The notes: generated by a model from the letters alone, not told the origin. A stretch of DNA of 64,000 bases from Rotaria sp. Silwood1 (GCA_905250075.1 CAJNOP010000022.1:1947981-2011980); one strand, 5' to 3'; shown: positions 23,851-36,941, counted from the stretch's first letter. Made by a program: numbers and translations.

Positions 23851-26071
23851 ATACACAACTAGCATAAAAGGAAGAAATGCATTCTACTAGCGTAGTTAGG
23901 TGTGACCTAAAATAGAAATTCAGGGTAACATTTTTTTTAACTTCGACTGCATGAGCGTATTAAAAAAGTATAGTTTCTTTATTAGAATAGATGACCAATC
24001 AGGAAACCATGCCGACTGATTCCGAGCTTTCGACTTCATTTTTGACTTCGTGTAGGTTTTAGTCAGACTAAGAAAGTCCCACAAATGTCCTTGCTTATGG
24101 CTCTTCATTATCGAGATATTATCTAAGTAATAACATGAAAAAAAAAGATTTTCTTTTCATCTGTGACATGTATACGTTTTGTGTCATGAAAAGAGATCTA
24201 AGTGTTTATATAGTCAGCTTGAATATTAGCTTATTTGCTGCAACAACTTCAAATTTATCGCTCTGCTTGCATTGAAAATATTAAATTATAATTCTATGAA
24301 ATTTGATGACTTTTGATATCAAAGATAAACAATAACTAATAGAGAAGAGGTGAACGATCGAATACCAATCTTTGTTGCCCATGTGCACGTCGTGTATATA
24401 CTAATCGTTTACATAACCATGTATCGAAAGTTACTGCAGCTAATAAACTATAGTTCGTACCGGTCATATCAACATTTACTTAGTATTGTTTTGATGACAC
24501 GAAGAATATACATTTCAAAAACGAAAAAAAAAAATTTTTTTATGATGTTATTTAAATGGTCTCTCGGTAATCAAGAGGCATAAGCACAAACACTTCTAAA
24601 ACGTTTTTTTTTATCTCACTTAGACCTACATGAAGACAAACGATAAAACTGAAAATTAATATGTAGTTGAGATGGGACACTGGTGAATTATTTCGTTTTA
24701 ATGAAAAAATAGCTGTTTTTTTAGAAAAAAACAGCCACTCGAAATCATCGAAATGGTTTTCGGAAAAAAATCGTACCAATGAATTCAAAAAAAAAGAGAT
24801 TCTTAATCAGCTTATAAAAATCTATTGTATGATAAACAAATAATCCAAAAAAAGGTTGTATACTCTGATACGATCTATTTCATCGCTCAGACTAGAGATT
24901 TTCGTTTTCTATTTCATAGTGTGATTCAAGGTTTTCTAGTAATTCATAGTGTTCTAATAAAAGATAGAATGATATTCTATCCGAGGAGCAAAATGCACTG
25001 GGAAACTACCACCATTGTGACACTTGTTTTATGAAGCTCTTAGTTTCAATTATTCAATTATTTCTGTTTTATTTGAAATCGATTTCATGTTAAGATGCAG
25101 CCTCCAATGAAACATTTTTGGTACAATATCTCGAAAGCTTTTGTTCAAGAGACATGTTTGGATCCAGATCATAGGCGTTGGAAAGAAAGAAACTAAAAAA
25201 CATTCTAACAGTTCTTTTTCGAGGAAAATTGAACCTATTACTATGATAGTTGAGTTAAAATTCGGATCAAGAAAGTGAGATCATTATGAAATAGACATTT
25301 CAAATTAGACTACTTAATTATTCATTTGAAAATGTTTGAAAGATGGCTGTGAATATCAAGAATATCATTAGTCTTCACTTCATAGTAACACTGATCATGC
25401 TCAAGGACGTCTTCACCATCACACTTCATTAATAAGAAGAGATTGTCGTCGTCCTGTGATAATAGTGCGGAAGGTAGAATGCACCTGGAGTCTAGCAGTT
25501 ATGTGAATGACGATTTTTGGTGATTCAAAGCAGCAATTGATGTCTGCTCTTCACTAACTGTGAGCCACGACACTACTAGAGTACATAAGTAGATGACTTT
25601 AGTGCAGTTTATTCAACCGTCTGAATTTTTTTTTTTTTGTGTTCTCTTCATTTCTTCGAATGCGACCAACAGCGTTTCTTAAGTAGTAGCAATGCTAATC
25701 CGAATCAGAATCGCTTCTGCACTCTAGAACTGTCAAAACTTCTTTGTATTGATCTTCATTGTATCCTCTATGTTGAAGTGGATAAAAGATAATAAATGAA
25801 TATCCAGAATAAGGTTCCTATGAATGGAATTTTCACTCTACAAAAAGTTCACATCCAATCGGTTGTTAATCAGCTTTTACAAAACAAGGGGAGATAGTCG
25901 AAATCAGAATTGAAACAGATCAAGCACTGCATATTCTAGCATCTATTAAAATATCACCATAGATTCCATGCAAATGAATAAGCAAGCATCTACACAAGAT
26001 AATAAGTATTCAGATTGAATTGAGCAGCTTTTGGTTTACAGTTCTAGTCTCATTAATGAACAATATTAAGC
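23851..26071. other. Intergenic, nothing recognised
   Basis: No spliced or long open gene. The short frames at 23920-24108 (-), 24350-24583 (+), 24552-24788 (-) and 24825-25034 (+) overlap one another or lack coding character. A poly-T tract lies near 25625. Confidence 0.4.
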
Positions 26072-27627
26072 TCAATCGAATCGCACACGCACTGCCAATG
26101 TTTTTGGAAAACATGTAATGCGTTCGTCATAACCGCCTGTATTTTCCGGTGTATCTTCGAATGTGATACCACGTTGCATCATTCGAACAATGATCGTTTT
26201 CAACTCAAGCCAAGCTAATTCTTGTCCAATGCACGCCCGATGTCCACCACCAAATGAAATCATCGCTAATGGATGATGATTTTGATCTTCAGCTAAAAAT
26301 CTTTCCGGTACAAATTGTTGAGGATCTGCATGATGCCAATAGCGAGCATCAGTATTAATGTTATTTAAAGCAATAAAAACAGTTTGTCCTTGACGAATTT
26401 TCACATCGTCAACGATAGTGTCACAAGTAGCTATACGAGTTGTGAGCGCAGCAACAGGAGCCAAACGTAACACCTAGATGCAAAGAAGAATATTATCAAA
26501 ATAATCTAGCAGATCGAGACGAAACCTACCTCTTTCGTCACACATTCACAATAGGACAGTGAAGTTAAATTGTCTGGTGTAAGGGGAGGTATACATTTGA
26601 GATTATCGGGCATTAAAAGATGGTGTTCACGCAATTCGTCTTTCATCCGTTGCTGTACTCGAGGATTTTTACTTGCGAAAAATATGAACCATGATAGAGC
26701 AGTTGATGTCGTTTCATAACCAGCTAGAATCATCATCAAAACTTCGTCGAACAGCTCTGCACGTGTTAGACCAGATGAAGCATGTTCATCATTGGCTTGT
26801 TCATTCAACGACGACACCAATGAAGCTATAAGATTCTTCGGTCGTTGATTTTCGTTTTCACTTTGTTTGTTTTGCTCTTCTTCGACTAGTTTCTCTGCCA
26901 ATTCATGAAGCAATCGATAGGCTCGTTGATATTTCCAATTACATCGGAAATACATTTTCCATAACCATTGAGGCACCCACAGTGTCGTCATTAGCAATAT
27001 GGCATAGAACATGAAATCATGAAAAGCTTTTTTTATTAGTGAATTAACATGAATATCGAAATCGTATTCGAATCCAATTAATCCGATAACATTTATCGTA
27101 AATGATTGACAGCATGAAATCAGATCTCGATGAACTTGACCAGGATGCAGATTTTCATCAATAAAACGATCAGCACATCGAACAATCGTCTCCAAATGAC
27201 TAATCATCTTTGCTCGTTTGAGCATGGGTAATAGAACTCGCATATGTCGTTTCCATTTAGCACCAGTTAGCATTATAATTCCATTTGGGCAAAGAAGATC
27301 GAAATTTGGAACAAATAATGGCGATTGTTCGAAAGTATGACGATCGGCAAATATTATTTGAGCATGTTCTATTCGACAAAAAACTAAACATCGATACGAA
27401 CCGAACCAATACTGGAATTTATCTCCAAAACGACGTTGATAATCGAGCAAGACTTGATGAAATGTTGATTTTCTCGTCAATATACCGGAATTAATAAGAT
27501 TACCAAAAATAATATGTGGTTTCACTCCTGGTAGATCATCCGGTGATGGAGAGTAACCTCGTTTCAAATACATATAAATCAGAAGAATGGTGATTACAAA
27601 GAGACTTGCAAATATAATTGACATCAT
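26072..27627 (-). CDS. Cytochrome P450 monooxygenase (microsomal type)
   Basis: Two exons, 27627-26530 and 26473-26072, joined in phase 0 across a 56-nt intron, give 499 residues, a normal full P450 length. Residues 3-21 form an N-terminal membrane anchor, followed by the proline-rich hinge (P-S-P-D-D-L-P-G). The I-helix A-G-Y-E-T-T is at about 302-307, the K-helix E-V-L-R at 366-369 spans the exon junction, and P-E-R-F is at about 422-425. The haem-binding loop F-G-G-G-H-R-A-C-I-G has its Cys ligand near 447. All catalytic landmarks are intact, so it should be an active ER haem monooxygenase using P450 reductase. A-G-Y-E-T-T and the general layout suggest the CYP3 or a related clan, but the substrate cannot be inferred. 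It has no neighbours in the same pathway. Confidence 0.92.
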
Positions 27628-29388
27628 TGTGAGGAAACTTGTTTGAAGTTATATGTAGCGTCAATGTGTGTCGTTAATCAAGCGCGTGGCTTGTTTGCCT
27701 TTGCTTTAAACTCGTCCCTATTGAGTAGACATGGATAAGGCGAAAACGACAAAAAAAAGAACAAGAAATAATCATATTGGATTACTCATTAAACGAATCG
27801 TATGAGAATACATGTGGAATATGAACACCAATTGCAACGCAAGTATAGTTGAACTCTAATCTAAGACGAGCGGGAACAACAGTGATTGAATGTGCCCATA
27901 ATAGGCTAATCTATAGAGAAAAACGGTAATCTACAAGTCAAATAGTTTCATCATTGATAGAGCAAGTAGCGATTTGTCTTAGAAAAGATAGTGCGATTGA
28001 TTATAGACATATTTCGATCAGAATCTATTCGAACATGCATTGCATCGGTAAATGTCAAGCATAAGAGTTTCTCTCTCATTCTTTCACTGTGTTAATCAAT
28101 AGATTGCTCCCGCTATCTATGATTTCTATGTGTTGAGAAAAAAGCCAATCGATTAAGATAACGAAAGTTTGTATAAGTATGATGATCAACTTAGAGTTTT
28201 ACAAGAAAGATGCAACTTATACTAGTTGAAAAATGTAAGAAAATCATTTCAATTCCATGACTTAAAACCAAAACACGGATTTACATGTTCTATTGCTGCT
28301 CTATTCGGTTCAATTAGAGTTAACCAAGTCTATATATGCAGTATTGTTTGACGATATAACAGTTATTTACAGAGTATCCCGAAAGTCACCTACCAATAAA
28401 AAATCGTATGTCTCGCTTATGTTTCTATTGAATGACCTGATTTTTGTACTGATGATAGAGGGTACTACTAAGTTTTTATTGATAGATGTCAGGTTCTTTA
28501 ATAATCTTATATGGTAGTATTTTCCAGTTACATGCACGAAAAAGCCGTTTTTCGAGTTCAGAAGACAACCTGTAGGTTTTTTCCTTGCATTTTTTAAATT
28601 TTTTTCATGAATATGGACTTTCTAGCATTCAGAGGTCTTTATCTTACTGCCTAATCATTTGCTTGACGCTTCTGGAAAAATTAGACACATTGATATTAAA
28701 TTTGATGATCGTGAAAACTTAAAACTGAGTCATTTATTTTGTGCACCTTTCATTTGCTTGCAGTAAAGAAGAACCACAAGCAAGAACACGTATAGAATTT
28801 TTTCTAGTCCCATCAAGATTCACACGGAGGTAAAAGATGAACTCGAAAATTCAAAACTAGTTACAGTGATTCTCTCTTAAGATTAGAGGTGAGTTAACGG
28901 TGAATAAATGAAGGATGATAGTCGCTATTTACACTTTTGTCATTATTTTGTTTTTAATCTCCTTTTTTCTCTCTGTATATATTTATTTGTCTTGAAGGTT
29001 AGTCTTCTCGTGCATATCATAAGAAAGCATGCACAGCAAATTAAGCTATTTAATACTTACCAAAGTAATAGAAATTTCAAAATCAGCAAAAGTTTAAAAC
29101 ACTATTTTGTCATAATATTCTTGTACGTTTTCTCGTTTCTGATCTCTTCATAACACACAATGATGAAATTGTTCTACTTAGTGTAATTTGACTATTTCTG
29201 TTTTATTTTTTTTCTTATGAAATCTCTGTATGATCAACAAACTCAGAAAAATAATCGTCCTTAACGAAATATATAATTTTCTGACAGCACTTTAGTCAAA
29301 GACAACTAAAAGATAGATAAAAGACTAAGTCAATGATGTTAATCTTGACTTCAACAAACTAAAATTATGGATGCTAAAAAAAAAGGAA
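27628..29388. other. Intergenic, nothing recognised
   Basis: The upstream region of the P450 on its left side; no clear TATA box was identified. The short frames at 28293-28517 and 28908-29153 are not supported as genes. Confidence 0.4.
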
Positions 29389-29450
29389 TAAAGCCTCCGA
29401 CACATTAGAAGACCCCCCTATATTAGAAGACCCCCCATAATAGAAGAGCC

Positions 29451-29526
29451 CCCTTGAATCAATGACGCTACAGACATATTAGAAGACCCCCTTGAATCAA
29501 TGACGCTACAGACATATTAGAAGACC
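29451..29526. repeat. Two tandem 38-bp units inside the transposon left end
   Basis: The unit beginning CCCTTGAATCAATGACGCTA and ending in the TATTAGAAGAC motif occurs at 29451 and again at 29489, essentially identical. Confidence 0.85.
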
Positions 29527-30901
29527 CCCCTCCTTCCGCTTAAAAAAACGACATTTTAAAATAGTTCCTGGATTTTATTGAATTGTTTTAATATTTAAAT
29601 TCATAGTTATGTCTAAATTCAATTCGAAAAATATTTTTCTTTCATTTTTATAACAAAGTGTGAAATCTCAGTGAGTGAAGTATTGCGAAGTAGTTTATAG
29701 GCAAGATCTATCTATTAAAGATTGTGTTTCTTTGTTAACAGTATCTCGCGTAATCATTTTAGTACTCCTTTGCAACTTAATTTACAAATATTCTTCACTT
29801 TCTATGCGCGAAAAATATGCTTTTACCGAAAAAAGATCTAACGAGTACGAAACATTTTCGCATGTATAACACATGAAGAGACCTTTACAAATTAATAAAA
29901 GATTAGGTAAAATGTTGATGTGTATTAGCAAAACGACCTCTCTATATTTGACTTTCTTCGAGAGTAGAAGCGTTTAAATCACAAAACAGTTTTTCATAAC
30001 TAAAGAAAATATAACTTCATGTAGGTACGTCATGGTTTTATGTATGAGTACTTCTTTAGAGTTTTCAAAACAAACCTATTTCTTTTCTACATAAGCCACA
30101 AAAGCATCTTCGATACAGATACAAAAGAAAACACTAATTGTATATTCAACCACAGATTTTCTAGAAATATTTTTTTATAAGACCATCATACTTATCGAAG
30201 TTAGCTTGAGATTTATAACTACACTGGCAAGAGATTTCACCATAAACGATTTCTATCTATACTAAACTTCTTCCATCACAGAATAGAGCCCCATTCGATG
30301 GGTTAGAACTCTTCGTTGCCAGTCATGGTTCACATTATGAAAAATGAACCAAAACCGGTGAACAATCAAAGAATAAATATTTTTCTATCAAATAACATAA
30401 AAACTCTTATCGGGACATGCATCGGTACCAAGTTATAGCTTACGAAACAGAACCACATCTTGGACTTCTATTTTGTGCAAAGACGAAGGGGAAAAGATTA
30501 ATCAAGCTTTAACATTGGTAACTGAATTAAACGATTTTGATAAAAAAAAAGTAACTTTCTTTTTTACACTTATTTAGTTATCAAGAAAACAAAATATTGC
30601 AATGATAGATATTAGCCTTAAAAAAGAACGCTAACAGATATCGCACCAAAATATTGGGATACAGTGACTGTATCCCCTAAGAATACTTATTATGCATCAT
30701 GGTCTCCACCTTCTCACAAGATAGTATCTGTTTTTTTTACCCTGCACAAGTGAAACAAGTAAAACAAACTCATTTGTAAACGATATCAGGGACAAAAATC
30801 AAATGACAATAAAGCTTTTTGGCAAAACTGTCAAAAAATATGACCATTTCAAGGGACATAATAGAAGACCCCCCTTTCAACTTGTGAACGGTGAGACAGA
30901 A

Positions 30902-30921
30902 TAGAAGACCCCGGGTCTTCT
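30902..30921. repeat. Perfect short palindrome at the transposon right end
   Basis: AGAAGACCC and GGGTCTTCT flank a single central C. The direct subterminal motif runs straight into the inverted terminal repeat, making a hairpin-capable site. Confidence 0.8.
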
Positions 30922-30939
30922 AATGTGTCGGGGACTTTA

Positions 30940-33589
30940 GATAAGTCGATTAATCATGTAAATAAATGATAATTGTACGAAGAACTGTGCATGTTGTCTC
31001 TCGTTCTTTTCCTTCTGTTACTGAGTTTGCATCTTCTCCTACAAAATTGATTGAAATCATACGGATTCATACTATGCTCTACTTGTCGAAGACTTTTTAT
31101 CCATATATCAAATGACAGTTTCATCATAATTTAACATAGAGAATTCGATTGTCAATGTGCGTTTGACAAAATCAGTAGATAAGACAATGATGTTAAAATG
31201 TCTTCTTCTAATCATTGATGTTCTTACATTATTCAATACTCATACTACAGCATTATGAAGATTGCTTTTTTTCTACTGAGTCGAACTTATTCAGCTGATT
31301 CAGTCACTCAGAAAGAATAATAGAATATAAATGCAATCACGAATTTATTTAGTTTTCAATATCATTCAAGTATTTGTTTATTTGTTGTAAATGAAGTATT
31401 AAAATTAACAATCAAGCGAGATGTCTCAGAAGTAATTAATTTATGCATGTTAGTTCATTCCTCGTATTACATAAAACTCAAAATAATCAAGTGAAATGCA
31501 GCCATTATTTCTTGAGACTTTTTCATGGACGTAAAATTGGCAAATGTAAAAAATTCGAAAATAAATACAATAAAATAAATGGTTGACATAAGTACGAAAA
31601 ATGATTCAAGAGTGGACATTTAAGACGAAAATCTATTCGTTAACTTTAGTACGTATTCTATCATTCATACAAAATATTTTAACAAGGACAAAAAATCTCA
31701 ATGATTTTGATCTGAAAACTATTAAAAAAGATGTTCACTCAAATAGATACATCAGTGACTTTAAGAAGATGAAAACTTTTATTATTCTGATGAAGTAGTA
31801 GAACTAGCTCGACAGCCATATTAAAATATAGTACAATATATATTTCGTGCATAAATTCAATGAACTAAAAAATCAGTTCATAAAACATGACATTATTATA
31901 ATGTCTTTGCTTTTATCGGTATTGTTGTTCTCGTTCTATGCATAGTATTTATATTTAAACCTCTTTATGTCAACTTTGATAGACGACTGCAAATATCAAC
32001 ATCTGTTCAATAGGAAAAAAATTGCAAAATCTAGATGTTAATATCCAAAAAGCATAGACTACCATCGTCTACATCATGACTAGAAGTCATTAATAATTTT
32101 TTTTCAATACTAAAAATTTAGAAATATTTGCAGATGAACTAAGATAATCTTTTACGTTCACAATCACAAGTAGATTACGAAGTATTCGAATGTATAATGT
32201 ATAATATTGTGATTTCTATTTTGTATGTAAATTATTTAGTCAGTCAAAAAAGAACGACTTAAAATTGTTTAACATCAATCCAAAAACTAATTAGGTGCGA
32301 ATTTCTATTAATGAGAGAATCTCTTCTGCTATTCTTTTCCAATTTCAAGGACTTTTTTCCTTATAGATACTACTTAATGTTTTAATAAAAACTTTGATAG
32401 AATTTGGGTTCTTATTGATATCTGACTAAACCATCGAGTTTTGATCTGACGCTTTGTGCATATAAAGAACTCAACTAGACCAGCTTCTGTAAAAATATTC
32501 TGAATTTTCGAGCGAAGTGTTTTCAAGATATGAAGCTTTCAAAAAAATTCATGTCGTACACACTATTCATCATAGAAAAAGATCTATAACTTGAAGTCTC
32601 ATGTCTCGAAGAGACCTTGTTCAAAACTTTTGAATGTTTTTATGGAACATAATCTTGTTGAGTTCTGTGTGAGCGAATTTCGATATCAAAATTGGAAAAC
32701 ATGCGCTTTTCGAAAACTTGCTATGCTATATGGACCTCTAAAAAAGTCGTCTTTCCTTAGAATACTCTGTTATATCTATGAGCAAAAAATTATTCAAACC
32801 GGAAGACGATAGTTGAAGAGATGTTCTCTTATGTGACGGAAAAAGACCAAAAATGAACATGTCTAAAAACTAAAAATTTTCGATCGAATGATCATCTTTA
32901 TCGTGAAAAGTTCCTTTAAATATAAGTTAAGATTCATCAGTATATTCTACATAATCAGATTTGTCTATCTCCTTTATTTTACCTTTCACAAAGCATTGAC
33001 TGATAAGCAAAAGCAATATCTTTACTCTCGTATTAAATTTCAAATATTTTTCTTCTAAAATTTCTTACTATAAAACTGAATAGACAACCAATGATAATAT
33101 ATATTGACATTGAATGCAACAAAAGAAATTATTTTCAAAAAACTGAAAGCTATATGATCTCTATTTTTGCGTTGTACTAAATCTCACACCATGAAAAACG
33201 TTTCAATAACATAAGTCATTCACAAACAAAAAAGAGATCATTTTTCTGTAATTTGATATATTCTAACTTTAGAAATCAGCTAAAATATTAATTTTTCATT
33301 GATAACATACGAAGAATAAGTATTATAAAATCAATGGGACAGTACAATTTTCATAGATGTCAGTTGAATAATATTAATTTCCTATCTATTTCAAAAGATA
33401 ATGTACTGCACTGCTTTTTGAATAGCTGTTAGTAGGAACATCATAGAAATCTACAAATTTGACCATTCAACAGAGCAGATCGAGTACCATTAAAGTATAT
33501 GAAAAATTGATTAGCTAGCAATTGACTAATAAGGTAAGTTCTTGGTGAAGATATGTGAAAAAAAAGTTATTCCGAAGTTATTGAGCGGT
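30940..33589. other. Intergenic, nothing recognised
   Basis: AT-rich sequence with only short frames (31601-31798, 32591-32812), none spliced or recognisable. Confidence 0.4.
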
Positions 33590-33599
33590 CAATCTAAAT

Positions 33600-34110
33600 T
33601 TTAATGGTATTTAGTGATAGAAAAAATTCTTCTCTTTAGATCTACACAAGATCGACATTGCTAGGTTTTTCTGCTTAAGACTTATAAGACTTTGATGCAA
33701 TCTCGATTTCAGTCAATGGACCTGAAATCACTTGGAAGAGTAATTAGTCAAAAGTAATTCAGCATGCGAAGTCAAATGGTCCTATGTTTTGAAATTCAAA
33801 CTGATCTGACACTGTTACCTCAATACTTCCGAAATATTGATTCCTTCGTTATATAGACACAGATTGTGAGCCTTGAAAAATATTGAAGTAACAGTGTCAG
33901 ATCAGTTTGAACCTAAAAGCAAATATGACCATTGGACTCAACACGTTCAGTTACTTCCCACTAGCTGCTTTTCTTGGTGACTCCAGGTCAATTGACTAAA
34001 ATCGAGATTTCATAGAAAATCTTATAATTCTCGAACGAAACTAGCTTGGAATATTAGTCTTGTGTACACTGAACAAGAAGAATTTTTTCTATCGATCAGC
34101 CTTATTAAAA
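33600..34110. repeat. Long imperfect foldback (inverted repeat), about 0.5 kb
   Basis: Two arms of roughly 240 bp face each other around about 33850. The strongest inner match is TTCAAACTGATCTGACACTG (from about 33798) against its inverse ending near 33913. Further out, ATCTCGATTTCAGTCAATGG (about 33702-33721) matches the inverse of 33988-34012. The outermost matches are GATAGAAAAAATTCTTC (33616-33632) and its inverse near 34077-34093. Matches are interrupted by diverged stretches, as in an old foldback transposon or inverted duplication. No target duplication is evident. Confidence 0.65.
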
Positions 34111-34726
34111 ATTTTAATTGAAAGCCAAATAGCCTTAGAATATCGTTTTTGAAAACATCTACCAAAAGCTCACACGATTTGTCAATTACTAACTAATTAA
34201 ATTCAATGTATTTCAATGGTTCCAAAACTTCTCTCTTGAATGTTAAAGATTGCAGATCTCTATAATGTTCCTATCAAAAGCTATTCAGAAAATAATGAAG
34301 TACATCATATTTTGAAATGATTGTTAAATACATAGATTTTCTTTTCTTTTTCATAGTTGATTTTAATTCATACTAAAAATTGACTAATCTATTATACTTA
34401 TATGCTTTCAAACAATATATTTCATTGTTAAATCTATTGCGACAGGTTTATAATTATATATTCATATAGACATTTGACATATTATTTGTTTAACAATATC
34501 AATTAAAAATATTTGTTTACAATAAATCAACGTTTAATCTTTACGGTGAAATTTTGTATTAAACTTCGAAAGAGCTTTGCGAAAACCAGATCTAAAAAAA
34601 ATTCAAATGAATATATAGATAATATTGTGTATCAAATTATACTTCGGTGTTTTGATCGATGTGACAATCGTAGGTTCCTATCAAATAATAATTTATATTC
34701 ACTAATCATTATTATAAACAGAATAA
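34111..34726. other. Downstream region of the U-box kinase
   Basis: It contains the 3' flank of the minus-strand gene. The 110-codon plus-strand frame at 34513-34845 overlaps its last exons antisense and is a shadow. Confidence 0.4.
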
Positions 34727-36941
34727 TCAATAAGGACATACATATTGAGTCGAAGCTTGATTCGTTATTTCAGATTGCACGTCAACTAAAAGTGCTAGCT
34801 AATTATATCGAAACGTATTTCACTTGTTTTTATCATACCTGCTGATGTTAAATTTTGTATTTGGTCATCTTTTATTGGCATATTTTCATAGAAATTGTCT
34901 TCAGTCTTTGGACATAGTAGTGGTACAGGTTTTAAATAATTGAAAGTTCCATCTATTAAAAACAATGCCCTAATAATTAAATCAAAGATTAAGTTTCAAC
35001 ATACAACTCTCTGTTGATGGTCCTTGTGAAGAAACTTGAGACATATTATAAAGGTAAGTCGATTTTTTATCACAAGTGTTCTTCAGATAAAATTAATCAT
35101 GAGTAATAAAAATTTTCTTTGTCTTCAAAATTACCTGATGAATCTTAAACATATTCAAGGGAATCATATTTTCACAATTTGGACACGATGTTATTTCTAA
35201 AGGTGGTAATTTAGTAGCAGTTCTGAATATAGAAATAAAATATAAATAAACGAAATATAATCTAACATACTTGACAAACGATTTCACAAGACGTCGTACA
35301 CTGCACACTTTCTACGTAGTTATGAAATTAAGAAGAAGAATTGACTTCGTATCGAATAAGAAAATAGAACGTACTGAATGCGTATCAATATCCTCGATAT
35401 TTATCGATTGTAAACAGTACTCACACGGTGTATAATATTCACATAATGACTTATCCGTATTAATTGAATCTGAAATTCGATATTCTCTGGCAGAGTTATC
35501 CAAATTATAGTAAACACCAACGTTAGTTTGTCTCTCACAGCCACCATTCTAAGTGAAACGGAAGTATAAGATCGATCTCGATTGTCTAAGTAAAATAATT
35601 TACTTGAGAAGACGTCTCAGAATTATAATATTGATGACCAGTTATTTCTGGAAGATTATTTGTTGGTAAACTGCAAAGAAAAAGAATTAACGATTCATTT
35701 CGTCAACCTTTTTCAAAACTCATACATTTTTTTCGTTCCTTTTTGAGAAGTATCATTAATCTATAAAGAGATATTTCTCATGAAACATTTTACATTATAT
35801 CTCTTACTTGTACTACAGATATTCTATTAAAGGAATCTGTTTTATTTTGATATCGTAATCTCAATAAATCTTCTTGAATAGCTTTGAAATTAGGTCTCTT
35901 ATTCGGTTCTTGTTGTGTACAATTTTCAATAATATTCCAAAGTTCACTAGAACACATATATGGTCGTTCAAGTAATTTTCCTTTTAATCTTTCTTGATAC
36001 ACATTATCACTTGTTTTTAAATCCCCATAAGGTATTGCACCTCCTGAGCATGCTTCCCACATAAGAACACCAAAAGAATAAACATCTGACTTTTCTGAAT
36101 AGCTACTAGTCGAAGAAGTATCACAGAGTATTTCAGGGGCAGCATAACGAACTGGAATCATTGTCATTGCAGATGATGTCGGTGAGTCAAATACTGAAAA
36201 AAGTGGACTAGCTCGAGTAAGTCCAAAATCAGTTAGTTTAACTAATATTTCTGTAGGCTGATTGGAACTCGATCGAAAAACAAGTACATTACGGCATGCT
36301 AAGTCTCCATGAACTATTTGATTATCTGCTAAACAAATCATAGCATCGCAAATTTGCCAAAAAATTTCAAGTAAAACGTCAAACGTCGGTTGAAAATTAT
36401 TATTACGTAAAAGTTGTCTGAGATCACCTTTAGGTGCATATTCTTGAACCAATATAATACTATTCGATGAATCACTATCAACTAATCCATAAGTTCGAAC
36501 AATATGTGGATGGCAGCTAAGTTGCACATAAAAGCTAGCTTCACATTTTGCTCTAGCTCCATCAATTTTAATTAATACTATAGGTGGTCCATGTTTTAAC
36601 ATCCATTTTGCTTCATAAATTGTTTTACTCGAACTTTGAAACATTGGTCGTTCTCTAGTTTTACATACATCAACATCAAGATGAAAATGATATTTTTTTT
36701 GTGATGACAATGATAAAAATTCGTCCACCATCTTTTTTACAACGTAATTTGGTCTTAATGAATTTAAGTCCATTGATTCACGTGTGATTGGACTTGTAGC
36801 ATGTTTTTGAATCCATGCTGTAATATTTTTTCGTTCATATGTATGACCATCAGCACCAATGACAGGATCTCGAAATAATTCATGTGTAATTGGACATCTT
36901 AGTGAATCGAGTAACGTCAGTGAGTTTGTTTCAGTTTGCAT
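34727..36941 (-). CDS. U-box / protein kinase / UBZ4-type zinc-finger fusion protein
   Basis: Nine exons: 36941-35808, 35760-35726, 35670-35604, 35548-35375, 35311-35271, 35222-35135, 35080-35005, 34952-34839 and 34785-34727. Splice phases agree throughout and give 595 residues. Residues about 12-78 are a U-box (C-P-I-T-H-E-L-F-R-D-P-V, D-G-H-T-Y-E-R, S-P-I-T). Residues about 110-365 are a kinase domain: V-L-I-K lysine, H-G-D-L-A-C-R-N catalytic loop, D-F-G, P-V-R-Y-A-A-P-E and D-V-Y-S-F-G-V. The tyrosine-kinase-like A-x-R-N loop stands out. The glycine loop is not recognisable and HRD is HGD, but the catalytic Asp, Asn and DFG remain. Two fingers, at 454-473 and 497-516, share exact C-x2-C-x11-H-x3-C spacing, as in Rad18-type UBZ4 ubiquitin-binding fingers. 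A third C-P-Y is followed at once by TGA. The domain set suggests ubiquitin ligation linked to phosphorylation; partners are unknown. Confidence 0.85.

Larger units (their letters stand above)
29391..30937. mobile_element. TA-flanked DNA transposon with subterminal GAAGAC repeats
   Basis: The left end reads AAGCCTCCGACACATTAGAA and the reverse complement of the right end reads AAGTCCCCGACACATTAGAA. The match continues through GACCC, 23 of 25 positions. Both ends are bordered by TA (29389-29390 and 30938-30939), as expected for a TA target duplication. The ends carry repeated copies of (A)TA(T)TAGAAGACCCCCC: five at 29402-29530 and two more in the same orientation at about 30860-30912, besides the terminal inverted copies. 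No intact transposase is present; the 64-codon frame at 29675-29869 is unconvincing. The family is not certain: TA insertion suggests Tc1/mariner or a similar group. Confidence 0.65.

Noticed and set aside
29401..29535. CRISPR-like array of repeated GAAGACCCCCC units
   Set aside because: Spacing is irregular, the repeats sit at the ends of an inverted-repeat transposon, and the sequence is animal DNA.
34513..34845. 110-codon plus-strand open frame
   Set aside because: It is antisense to the last exons of the U-box kinase gene, whose splice phases and zinc-finger motifs support the other strand.
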